Positions 43,562 to 51,884 of a stretch of 64,000 nt of DNA are shown here, one piece after another (the stretch's first letter is position 1; the number at the start of each line of letters is the position of its first letter). The position numbers were made by a program, and so were the translations under genes. Source of the DNA: Dactylosporangium aurantiacum (GTDB taxonomy: Bacteria; Actinomycetota; Actinomycetes; Mycobacteriales; Micromonosporaceae); NCBI RefSeq assembly GCF_000716715.1, contig NZ_JNYJ01000038.1, positions 124,001-188,000 of the forward strand, read 5' to 3'. The notes beneath the pieces were generated by a model. It saw only the letters and a list, made by a program, of their open reading frames with translations. It did no database searches and was not told the DNA's origin.

Positions 43562-44383
43562 ATGGTGACGTTGTCCGAGGTGCTCACCGACCTGCGGGAG
43601 GAGTCCGGGTCGCTGGACCGGCTGGTGTCGGCCCTGGACGACCGGGACTGGAGCCGGCCGACGCCCGCGAAGGGCTGGACGGTCGCGCACCAGATCGCCC
43701 ACCTGCACTGGACCGACACGGTGGCGACGCTGGCCGCGACCGACCCGGCGGCGTTCGTCGCGCAGATGAGCGCGATCGAGGATCCGTACACGATGGTGGA
43801 CCGCGCGGCGGCGGACCACATCGCCCCGCCGGACGAGCTGCTGCGCCGCTGGCGCGACGGCCGGGAGGCCCTCGCCGAGGCGCTGGACCGGCACCCGAAG
43901 GACGCGAAGCTGCCGTGGTTCGGCACCGCCATGTCGCCGCTGTCCAGCGCGACCGGCCGGATGATGGAGACCTGGGCGCACGGCCAGGACGTGGCCGAGA
44001 CGTTCCCGGAGCGGGCCGACGCCCAGGCGCACCGCCGCCCCACGGACCGGCTGCGGCACGTGGCGAACCTCGGCTACCGCACGATCGGGCACAGCTTCGT
44101 CAGCCACGGCCGGCCCGCGCCGCAGGGAGCGTTCCGGGTCGAGCTGTCCACCGTGGACGGCGCACTGTGGACGTTCGGGCCCGAGGACGCGCCGAACCGG
44201 ATCGCCGGCCCGGTCGAAGACTTCTGTCTGCTGGTCACGCAGCGCCGCCACCCCGCCGACCTCGCCCTGCAGGCCACCGGCGACGAGGCCCGCGAGTGGA
44301 CGACCCTGGCCCAGGCGTTCGCCGGCCCGCCCGGGGACAAGCGCGAGCCAAGGCCGACCCAGCAGCAGGAGCTCCGGCGGTGA
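43562..44383 (+). CDS. TIGR03084-type DinB/maleylpyruvate isomerase-like protein
   Basis: 273 residues. The N-terminal four-helix metal-binding bundle shows WTVAHQIAHLHWTD, METWAHGQDVAE and a further His region, the pattern of DinB/MDMPI proteins; the C-terminal domain (RVELSTVDGALWTFGPED onward) is of the Wyosine/SCP2-like type. Family function is undetermined; some members isomerise mycothiol-linked substrates. Overlaps the following GTG by 4 nt. Consistently found beside AtuA-like genes in actinobacteria, which supports a shared pathway. Confidence 0.85.
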   Translation: MVTLSEVLTDLREESGSLDRLVSALDDRDWSRPTPAKGWTVAHQIAHLHWTDTVATLAATDPAAFVAQMSAIEDPYTMVDRAAADHIAPPDELLRRWRDGREALAEALDRHPKDAKLPWFGTAMSPLSSATGRMMETWAHGQDVAETFPERADAQAHRRPTDRLRHVANLGYRTIGHSFVSHGRPAPQGAFRVELSTVDGALWTFGPEDAPNRIAGPVEDFCLLVTQRRHPADLALQATGDEAREWTTLAQAFAGPPGDKREPRPTQQQELRR

Positions 44384-45627
44384 TCCGCATCGGCAACGCC
44401 TCGGGGTTCTACGGTGACCGCGCCACCGCTTGGCAGGAGATGCTCGACGGCGGCCCGCTCGACGTGCTCACCGGCGACTACCTCGCCGAGCTGACCATGC
44501 TGATCCTGGCCAAGGACCGCATGAAGGACCCCGGCACCGGCTACGCCAAGACGTTCCTGCGCCAGCTCGAAGGCTTCCTCGGCACCGCGCTCGACCGGGG
44601 CACCCGGATCGTCACCAACGCCGGCGGCCTCAACCCGGCCAAGCTGCGCGAGGCGATCGAGGCCCTCGCGGGCCGGCTCGGCCTGACCGTCCGGGTGGGG
44701 CACGTCGAAGGCGACGCCATCCGCCCGGACACGAACGCGTACCTCGGCGCGTTCGGCATCGCCGAGTGCCTCAAGGCCGGCGCCGACGTCGTGGTCACCG
44801 GCCGGGTCACCGACGCGTCGCTGGTCGTCGGCCCCGGCATCGCCCACTTCGGCTGGGGCCCGTCCGACTTCGACGCGCTCGCCGGCGCCACGGTCGCCGG
44901 CCACGTGCTGGAGTGCGGCGCGCAGGCGACCGGCGGCAACTACGCGTTCTTCACCGAGCTGCCCGACCTCGACCACCCGGGCTTCCCGATCGCCGAGCTG
45001 CGGCCGGACGGGTCGTCGGTCATCACCAAGCATCCCGGCACCGGCGGCGCCGTCACGGTCGACACGGTCACCGCGCAGCTGCTGTACGAGATCGGCGCCC
45101 CCGAATACCTCGGCCCGGACGTCACCACCCACTTCGACACGATCCGGCTGGCCCAGCAGGGCGACGACCGGGTCGAGGTGACCGGCGTCAAGGGCAGCCC
45201 GCCGCCGGAGACGCTGAAGGCCGGCACCGTCGCCCTCGGCGGCTTCCGCAACAGCATGACGTTCGTCCTGTGTGGACTGCGGATCGAGGAGAAGGCCGCC
45301 CTCGTCGAGCGCCAGCTCCGCCGCCGCATCGGCGGTGACGGCCTGGAGTTCCGGCTGGCCCGCACCGACCACCCGGACGCCGACGACGAGCAGCGCGCGA
45401 GCGCCCTGCTGGCGGTGCACATCAAGAGCGCCGACCCGAAGGCGGCCGGCCGCGCGTTCTCGCAGGCGGCGGTCGAGCTGGCGCTGTCGTCCTATCCGGG
45501 TCTCACCCTGACCGGCCCGCCCGGCGACGCCACGCCCTTCGGGGTGTTCCGTTCGGCGGCGGTACCCCGCGGCGAGGTCCGCCACGTCGCCGTCCTCCCC
45601 GACCGCACCACCGTGGAGGTCCGATGA
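44380..45627 (+). CDS. AtuA-like (DUF1446) acyclic terpene utilisation protein
   Basis: 415 residues. Contains RIGNASGFYGDR at the start, TNAGGLNP, VVTGRVTDASLVVGP and CGAQATGGNYAFF, all typical of the AtuA/DUF1446 family found in citronellol/geraniol degradation clusters. Biochemical activity is not established. GTG 44380 overlaps the preceding stop. The shorter AtuA C-terminal domain, which is fused in Pseudomonas AtuA, is encoded here by the next, overlapping gene. Confidence 0.88.
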   Translation: MIRIGNASGFYGDRATAWQEMLDGGPLDVLTGDYLAELTMLILAKDRMKDPGTGYAKTFLRQLEGFLGTALDRGTRIVTNAGGLNPAKLREAIEALAGRLGLTVRVGHVEGDAIRPDTNAYLGAFGIAECLKAGADVVVTGRVTDASLVVGPGIAHFGWGPSDFDALAGATVAGHVLECGAQATGGNYAFFTELPDLDHPGFPIAELRPDGSSVITKHPGTGGAVTVDTVTAQLLYEIGAPEYLGPDVTTHFDTIRLAQQGDDRVEVTGVKGSPPPETLKAGTVALGGFRNSMTFVLCGLRIEEKAALVERQLRRRIGGDGLEFRLARTDHPDADDEQRASALLAVHIKSADPKAAGRAFSQAAVELALSSYPGLTLTGPPGDATPFGVFRSAAVPRGEVRHVAVLPDRTTVEVR

Positions 45628-45947
45628 GAGTGCCGCTGGGGACCCTGTTCGGGGCCAGGTCGGGCGACAAGGGCGGCGACGCCAACATCGGCGTCTGGGC
45701 CCGCTCCGACGAGGCGTACGCGTGGCTGCGGGCGACGCTCACCGAGGACCTGCTCAAGACGCTGCTGCCGGAGGTGCGCGACGTCAGCCGGTACGAGCTG
45801 CCGAACCTCCGCGCGCTCAACTTCGTGGTGCACGGCATCCTCGGCGACGGCGTCGCCGCCGGCACCCGCTTCGACCCACAGGGCAAGGCCCTCGGCGAGT
45901 GGCTGCGCTCCCGGGTCGTCGACATCCCCGACGAGTTGCTGCCATGA
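45624..45947 (+). CDS. AtuA C-terminal-domain-like protein
   Basis: 107 residues, starting VPLGTLFGARSGDKGGDANI, the signature of the domain that ends long AtuA proteins. ATG 45624 overlaps the AtuA-like stop and its TGA overlaps the next ATG, giving two ATGA couplings and, probably, stoichiometric assembly with the larger partner. Confidence 0.85.
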   Translation: MRVPLGTLFGARSGDKGGDANIGVWARSDEAYAWLRATLTEDLLKTLLPEVRDVSRYELPNLRALNFVVHGILGDGVAAGTRFDPQGKALGEWLRSRVVDIPDELLP

Positions 45948-47044
45948 CGACCGACCTGTTCGCCAAGCCTGAGCTGCGCGACCTGGTGCGCAACTTCACC
46001 CTCCGGGAGATCGTGCCGCACCTGGCCGACTGGGAGCGGGCCGGCGAGGTGCCCCGGGAGCTGCACCGCAAGGCGGCCGGGCTGGGCCTGCTCGGCATCG
46101 GCTTCGCCGAGGAGGTCGGCGGCGAGGGCGGCGACCTGACCGACTCGATCGTGGTCACCGAGGAGATCATCCAGTCGGGTGGCTCGTCGGGGCTGATCGC
46201 GGCGCTGTTCACGCACGGCATCGCGCTGCCGCACATCATCGACAGCGGCAACAGCGAGCTGATCGACCGGTTCGTGCGGCCCACGCTGCGCGGCGAGCTG
46301 ATCGGCTGCCTGGCGATCACCGAGCCCGACGGCGGGTCCGACGTCGCCGGTATCCGCACCACCGCGAAGGCCGACGGCGACCGGTACATCGTCAACGGCA
46401 CGAAACTCTTCATCACCAGCGGTGCCAGGGCCGACTTCGCCACCACGGCGGTGCGCACCGAGGAGGGCGTGCGACTGGTGGTCGTGGAGGGCTTCACCGT
46501 CACCAGGACGCTGGAAAAGATGGGCTGGCACTGCTCCGACACCGCCGAACTGTCCTTCGTGGACGTGCCGGTGCCGCGCGGCCACGACGTGGGCGGCTTC
46601 CACGCGCTGATGCGGCACTTCGCGGCGGAGCGGATCTCCCTGGCCGTGCAGTGCTACGCGACCGCGCAGCGCTGCCTCGACCTGACCGTCGCATGGGTGC
46701 GGGACCGGCACACGTTCGGCCGCCCGCTGGCCAGCCGGCAGCTGGTCAGGCACCGGCTCGCCGAGATGGCGCGGCAGGTGGACGTCGCCCGCACGTACGT
46801 GCGACACACCGCGCTGCGTGTCGCAAGCGGCGAGCGACTCGTTACGGAGGTGGCGATGGCGAAGAACACGGCGGTCGCGGCCTGCGACCACGTCGTCGAC
46901 CAGGCCGTGCAGTTGCACGGTGGCCTCGGGTACCTGCGCGACACCGAGGTCGAGCGCCATTACCGGGACGCTCGGATCATGGGCATCGGCGGCGGGACCA
47001 CGGAGATCATGAACGAGATCATCGCGAAGCAGTTGGGGGTCTGA
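45944..47044 (+). CDS. Acyl-CoA dehydrogenase (LCAD/IVD-like)
   Basis: FAD enzyme introducing an alpha-beta double bond in an acyl-CoA; 366 residues. CLAITEPDGGSDVAG and FITSGARADF are the FAD and substrate signature regions, and LHGGLGYLRDTEVERHYRDA is the C-terminal signature. The usual MCAD catalytic Glu (EGT motif) is replaced by GIGGGTTEI, so Glu229 in AAERISLA is the likely base, as in isovaleryl- and long-chain dehydrogenases. ATG overlaps the preceding stop. Confidence 0.92.
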   Translation: MTTDLFAKPELRDLVRNFTLREIVPHLADWERAGEVPRELHRKAAGLGLLGIGFAEEVGGEGGDLTDSIVVTEEIIQSGGSSGLIAALFTHGIALPHIIDSGNSELIDRFVRPTLRGELIGCLAITEPDGGSDVAGIRTTAKADGDRYIVNGTKLFITSGARADFATTAVRTEEGVRLVVVEGFTVTRTLEKMGWHCSDTAELSFVDVPVPRGHDVGGFHALMRHFAAERISLAVQCYATAQRCLDLTVAWVRDRHTFGRPLASRQLVRHRLAEMARQVDVARTYVRHTALRVASGERLVTEVAMAKNTAVAACDHVVDQAVQLHGGLGYLRDTEVERHYRDARIMGIGGGTTEIMNEIIAKQLGV

Positions 47045-47047
47045 GGC

Positions 47048-48628
47048 ATGCCGGTTCTGACGAGTGCCCTCGACCCGCGCGGGGCCGCCTACCTGGACAA
47101 CCGGGAGGCGATGCTGGAGCGGCTGACCGAGCTGGAGTCGGCGCTGCGGCAGGCGCGCGGCGGCGGGGGCGAGAAGTACGTGACCCGCCACCACGCCCGC
47201 GGCAAGCTGCTGCCGCGCGAGCGGATCGAGCTGCTGGTCGACCGGGACTCGCCGTTCCTGGAGATCTGCCCGGTCGCGGCGTGGGGCACCGACTACCCGG
47301 TCGGCGCCAGCGTGGTCACCGGCATCGGGATCGTCGAAGGCACGCCGTGCGTCATCGTGGCGAACGACCCGACGGTCCGCGGCGGCGCGGTCAACCCGTT
47401 CTCGCTGAAGAAGACCCAGCGGGCCGGCCAGATCGCCCGCGAGAACCGGCTGCCGATGATCAACCTGGTCGAGTCGGGCGGCGCGGACCTGCCGCAGCAG
47501 GCGGAGATCTTCATCCCGGGCGGGGCGGCGTTCCGCGACCTGACCCGGCTGTCGGCGGCGAGCATCCCGACGATCGCGGTGGTCTTCGGCAACGCGACCG
47601 CCGGCGGCGCGTACGTGCCGGGCATGTCGGACTACACGATCTTCGTGCGGGACCGGGCCAAGGTGTTCCTCGCCGGCCCGCCGCTGGTGAAGATGGCCAC
47701 CGGCGAGACCGTCGACGACGAGACCCTGGGCGGCGCGGCGATGCACGCCACCCGGTCCGGCCTGGCCGACTACATGGCCGAGGACGAGCGCGACGCGCTG
47801 CGCCTGGCGCGCGGCTGCGTGCGCAACTTCCGGCACACGGTCGCCCGCAGCTACGGGCCCGAGCCCAAGTACGACGCCGAGGACCTGCTCGGCATCCCGT
47901 CGGCCGACCTGCGGGTGCCGTTCGACCCCCGGGAGATCCTCGCCAGGATCCTCGACAGCAGCGAGTTCGACGAGTTCAAGCCCGCCTACGGCCAGGCCCT
48001 GTGCACCGGCTGGGGGGCCATCCACGGCCACCGCATCGGCGTGCTGGCCAACGTCCGCGGCGTGCTGTTCTCCGCCGAGGCGCAGAAGGCGGCCCAGTTC
48101 ATCCAGCTGGCCAACGCCGCGGGCACGCCGCTGCTCTTCCTGCAGAACACCACCGGGTACATGGTGGGCAGCGAGTACGAGCAGGGCGGCATCATCAAGC
48201 ACGGCGCGCTGATGATCAACGCGGTGGCCAACTCGAGGGTGCCGCACCTGACGGTCAACATCGGCGCGTCGTACGGCGCCGGCAACTACGGCATGTGCGG
48301 CCGCGCCTTCGAGCCGCGGTTCCTGTTCACCTGGCCGAACGCCAAGTCGGCGGTGATGGGCCCGCAGCAGCTGGCCGGGGTGCTGTCGATCGTGGCCCGG
48401 CAGGCCGCGGAGGCCAAGGGCCACGCCTACGACGAGGAGCAGGACCGCACGATGCGGTTCATGGTCGAGCACAAGGTCGAGCAGGAGTCCGCGGCGCTGT
48501 TCCTGTCCGGCCGCCTGTACGACGACGGCGTCATCGACCCCCGCGACACCCGCACCGTGCTCGGCATGTGCCTGGCGCTCGTGGGCCGCGGCCAGGCCGA
48601 GCCCAACTTCGGCGTCTTCCGCCTTTGA
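47048..48628 (+). CDS. Acyl-CoA carboxylase carboxyltransferase (beta) subunit
   Basis: 526 residues, methylcrotonyl/geranyl-CoA carboxylase beta type. Crotonase-fold halves show HHARGKLLPRERIELLVD, INLVESGGADLPQQAEIFIP, FGNATAGGAYVPGMSDY, LFLQNTTGYMVGSEYEQGGI and NIGASYGAGNYGMCGRA. It transfers carboxyl from biotin to an unsaturated branched acyl-CoA. Paired with the alpha subunit gene 44 nt downstream; similar to mycobacterial AccD1. Substrate (methylcrotonyl- or geranyl-CoA) cannot be told from sequence alone. Confidence 0.93.
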   Translation: MPVLTSALDPRGAAYLDNREAMLERLTELESALRQARGGGGEKYVTRHHARGKLLPRERIELLVDRDSPFLEICPVAAWGTDYPVGASVVTGIGIVEGTPCVIVANDPTVRGGAVNPFSLKKTQRAGQIARENRLPMINLVESGGADLPQQAEIFIPGGAAFRDLTRLSAASIPTIAVVFGNATAGGAYVPGMSDYTIFVRDRAKVFLAGPPLVKMATGETVDDETLGGAAMHATRSGLADYMAEDERDALRLARGCVRNFRHTVARSYGPEPKYDAEDLLGIPSADLRVPFDPREILARILDSSEFDEFKPAYGQALCTGWGAIHGHRIGVLANVRGVLFSAEAQKAAQFIQLANAAGTPLLFLQNTTGYMVGSEYEQGGIIKHGALMINAVANSRVPHLTVNIGASYGAGNYGMCGRAFEPRFLFTWPNAKSAVMGPQQLAGVLSIVARQAAEAKGHAYDEEQDRTMRFMVEHKVEQESAALFLSGRLYDDGVIDPRDTRTVLGMCLALVGRGQAEPNFGVFRL

Positions 48629-48672
48629 GCCACTCCGTACAGGCTTCAAGCCACTACGCAAAGGACCGAGCC

Positions 48673-50694
48673 GTGATTCGCAGGCTGCTTGTCGCCAACC
48701 GCGGCGAGATCGCCAGGCGGGTGTTCGCCACCTGCCGGGCGATGGGTGTCGAGACGGTCGCCGTCTACTCCGACGCCGACGCCGACGCGCCGCACGTCGC
48801 CGAGGCCGACTACGCCGTCCACCTGCCGGGCAACGCGCCGGCCGCCACGTATCTGCGCGGCGACCTGATCGTCGCGGCGGCCCGCAAGTGCGGCGCCGAC
48901 GCGGTGCACCCCGGGTACGGGTTCCTGTCGGAGAACGCGGAGTTCGCCCGGGCCGTCATCGACGCCGGGCTCACCTGGGTCGGGCCGTCGCCGAAGGCGA
49001 TCGCGCTGATGGGTTCGAAGATCGAGGCGAAGGCGCTGCTCGCCGACGTTGGCGTGCCGATGCTGCCGACCGCGCTGGAGCCGGAGCAGGTCGACACGTT
49101 CCCGGTGCTGGTGAAGGCGTCCGCCGGGGGCGGCGGCCGGGGCATGCGCATCGTCCGGGATGCCGAGTCGCTCGCCGAGGCGGTCGCGGCCGCGCGGCGC
49201 GAGGCGGCGTCGGCGTTCGGCGACGGCACGGTCTTCTGCGAGCGGTACGTCGAGCGGGCCCGCCACATCGAGGTCCAGATCATGGCCGACTCGCACGGCA
49301 ACGTGGTGACGCTCGGCGAGCGGGAGTGCTCGATCCAGCGCCGGCACCAGAAGATCGTCGAGGAGACGCCGTCGCCGGCGGTCGACCCGCAGCTGCGCGA
49401 CCGGCTCTGCCAGGCGGCGGTCGCGGCGGCCCGCGCGGTGTCCTATGTGGGCGCCGGGACGGTCGAGTTCCTCCTCGCGCCGTCGGGCGAGTTCTTCTTC
49501 CTGGAGATGAACACCCGGCTGCAGGTCGAGCACCCGGTCACCGAGTGCGTGGTGGGCGTCGACCTGGTGCGGCTGCAGCTGGTCGTGGCCGAGGGCGGCC
49601 CGCTGCCGTTCAACGGCCCGCCGCCGCTGCGCGGGCACGCGATCGAGGTCCGCCTGTACGCCGAGGACCCCGCCTACGCGTGGATGCCCTCCACGGGCAC
49701 GGTGCACCGCTTCGACGTGCCGGGCGTCGCGCACGCGTTCGGCCCGCTGCCCGCGCCGGGCCTGCGCCTGGACGCCGGGGTGGTGGACGGCTCGGTCGTG
49801 GGCGTGCACTACGACCCGATGCTGGCGAAGCTGGTCGCCTGGGCGCCGACCCGGGCCGAGGCGGCCCGCATGCTGGCCAACGCCCTGGCCAGGGCGCGCA
49901 TCCACGGCGTCACCACCAACCGGGACCTGCTGGTGCGGGTGCTGCGGCACGCGGCGTTCCTGTCCGGCGGGACCGACACCGGCTTCCTGGACCGGCACCC
50001 GGAGGTGTTCGCGCCGCTGCTGTCCTCCGTGGACGCGGTGCGGCTGTCGTGCCTGGCCGCCGCGCTGTCCGGGGCCGCCCGCCGGGCGAAGACGGCCACC
50101 CTGCCCGGCCTGCCGTCCGGCTGGCGCAACGTCCCCAGCGCGCTGCAGACGGTGGTGTACGAGGGCCCCACGGGCACGATCGAGGTCGGGTACCGGCTGG
50201 ACCGCTCCAACGACCTGGCCGCCTGGGCGGTGCGCCGCATCGACCCCGACGACATCGGGCTGCCCGGCGCCGCGCTCGACCCGGCCGGCGCGCCCGACCA
50301 CCCGCCGGCGCGGATCGTCTCGGCGACCGGCGACCAGGTCGTGCTCGACGTCGCCGGGGTCCGGCTGCAGTTCGCCGTGCACGAGGTCGGCGGCGTGTCC
50401 TTCGTGGACAGTTCCGAGGGCTCGGTGACCCTGACCGAGCTGCCCCGCTACCCGCTGCCGGTCGCCGAGCAGCCCGAGGGCTCGCTGATCGCGCCGCTGC
50501 CGGGCGCGGTCGGGCGGGTCCTCGTCGTGCCCGGCCAGCGGGTCGCCGCCGGTGAGCTGCTGCTGACCGTGGAGGCGATGAAGCTCGAACACCCCGTGCA
50601 CGCCCCCACCGACGGCGTCATCAGCGACCTGCGGGTCGCGGCCGGCTCGCAGGTCGAGTCGGGCGCCCTGCTGGCGGTGCTGACCCCGGCGTAG
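48673..50694 (+). CDS. Acyl-CoA carboxylase biotin carboxylase/BCCP (alpha) subunit
   Basis: 673 residues. Biotin carboxylase domain with LLVANRGEIARRV, HPGYGFLSENAEFA, VKASAGGGGRGMR and EMNTRLQVEHPVTE; a linker; and a biotinyl domain with VEAMKLEH, Lys637 being the biotinylated residue. AccA1-like. GTG 48673 is chosen because AAGGA lies 7 nt upstream and it gives the family N-terminus; longer open frames upstream run antiparallel to nothing conserved and lie inside the carboxyltransferase gene. Confidence 0.94.
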   Translation: MIRRLLVANRGEIARRVFATCRAMGVETVAVYSDADADAPHVAEADYAVHLPGNAPAATYLRGDLIVAAARKCGADAVHPGYGFLSENAEFARAVIDAGLTWVGPSPKAIALMGSKIEAKALLADVGVPMLPTALEPEQVDTFPVLVKASAGGGGRGMRIVRDAESLAEAVAAARREAASAFGDGTVFCERYVERARHIEVQIMADSHGNVVTLGERECSIQRRHQKIVEETPSPAVDPQLRDRLCQAAVAAARAVSYVGAGTVEFLLAPSGEFFFLEMNTRLQVEHPVTECVVGVDLVRLQLVVAEGGPLPFNGPPPLRGHAIEVRLYAEDPAYAWMPSTGTVHRFDVPGVAHAFGPLPAPGLRLDAGVVDGSVVGVHYDPMLAKLVAWAPTRAEAARMLANALARARIHGVTTNRDLLVRVLRHAAFLSGGTDTGFLDRHPEVFAPLLSSVDAVRLSCLAAALSGAARRAKTATLPGLPSGWRNVPSALQTVVYEGPTGTIEVGYRLDRSNDLAAWAVRRIDPDDIGLPGAALDPAGAPDHPPARIVSATGDQVVLDVAGVRLQFAVHEVGGVSFVDSSEGSVTLTELPRYPLPVAEQPEGSLIAPLPGAVGRVLVVPGQRVAAGELLLTVEAMKLEHPVHAPTDGVISDLRVAAGSQVESGALLAVLTPA

Positions 50695-50723
50695 ATACGC
50701 GACCAGATTGGAGCCCACCCCTC

Positions 50724-51884
50724 ATGGACTTCGACTACACCCAGGAGCAGCAGGACCTCCGCGACGCGGTGGCGAAGCTCGGCCGGCGCTACGGGCACGA
50801 GTACTTCGTGCGCAAGGCCAAGGCCGGTGAGCACTCCGACGAGCTGTGGGACGAGGCGGCCAAGCTCGGCTACCTCGGCGTCAGCGTGCCGGAGGAGTTC
50901 GGCGGCGGCGGTGGCGGCATCACCGAGCTGGCGATCGTCTGCGAGGAGCTGGCCGCGGCCGGCGCGCCGCTGCTGCTGCTCGTCGTGTCGCCGGCGATCG
51001 CGGCCACGATCGTCAACCGGCACGGCACCCAGGCGCAGCGCGAGCGCTGGCTGCCGGGCTTCGCCGACGGCACGCGCAAGGTGTGCTTCGCCATCACCGA
51101 GCCCGACGCCGGGTCCAACTTCCACAAGCTGTCCACCGTGGCGAAGCGCGACGGCGACGAGTACGTGATCACCGGGCGGAAGGTGTACATCTCCGGGGTC
51201 GACGAGTGCTCCCAGGTCGTCGTGGTCGCCCGGATGGCCGACGAGCGGACCGGCAAGCTCAAGCCGGCGCTGTTCATGGTCCCCACCGACGCGCCGGGGC
51301 TGACCCTGTCCAAGCTGGACATGGAGATCGTCTCGCCGGAGAACCAGTTCCTGCTCTTCTTCGACGAGGTGCGGGTCCCGGCCGACACCCTGATCGGCGA
51401 GGACGCCGAGGCGGGCCTGCCGGCGCTGTTCGCCGGCCTGAACCCGGAGCGGATCACGGTGGCCGCGATGGCGTGCGGCACCGCCCGGTACGCGCTGGAG
51501 CGGGCCTCGACGTACACCGCGAGCCGCTCCGTGTGGGGCCGGCCGATCGGCAGCCACCAGGGCGTGGCGCACCCGATGGCGCACGCGCACATCCAGGTGG
51601 AGCTGGCCCGGCTGATGGTGGCGAAGGCCGCGGCGCTCTACGACGCCGGCCGGGACCTGGAGGCGGGCGTCAACGCGAACATGGCGAAGTACGCCTCGGC
51701 CGAGGCGTCGGCGCTGGCGGTGGACACCGCGATCCAGGCGCACGGCGGCAACGGCATGACCACCGAGTACGGCGTCGCGACCCTGCTCGGCGCCACCCGC
51801 GCCGGGCGCATCGCGCCGGTGTCCCGCGAGATGATCCTCAACTTCGTCGCCCAGCACCTGATGGGCCAGGAGAAGTCCTACTGA
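50724..51884 (+). CDS. Acyl-CoA dehydrogenase, second paralog of the operon
   Basis: 386 residues. CFAITEPDAGSNFHKL and VYISGVDECSQVVVVAR are the dehydrogenase signatures; AIQAHGGNGMTTEYGV precedes the C-terminal helix. It too lacks the EGT catalytic motif (GRIAPVSREMI instead); Glu242 in LNPERITVA is the likely base. Likely the last gene of the operon; no terminator follows and its stop overlaps the convergent kinase gene by 7 nt. Confidence 0.92.
   Translation: MDFDYTQEQQDLRDAVAKLGRRYGHEYFVRKAKAGEHSDELWDEAAKLGYLGVSVPEEFGGGGGGITELAIVCEELAAAGAPLLLLVVSPAIAATIVNRHGTQAQRERWLPGFADGTRKVCFAITEPDAGSNFHKLSTVAKRDGDEYVITGRKVYISGVDECSQVVVVARMADERTGKLKPALFMVPTDAPGLTLSKLDMEIVSPENQFLLFFDEVRVPADTLIGEDAEAGLPALFAGLNPERITVAAMACGTARYALERASTYTASRSVWGRPIGSHQGVAHPMAHAHIQVELARLMVAKAAALYDAGRDLEAGVNANMAKYASAEASALAVDTAIQAHGGNGMTTEYGVATLLGATRAGRIAPVSREMILNFVAQHLMGQEKSY

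Noticed and set aside
46651..50694. A 1347-residue extension of the biotin carboxylase subunit
   Set aside because: The extension is an alternative frame of the carboxyltransferase and dehydrogenase genes. The conserved N-terminus starts at 48673 with a good ribosome-binding site.
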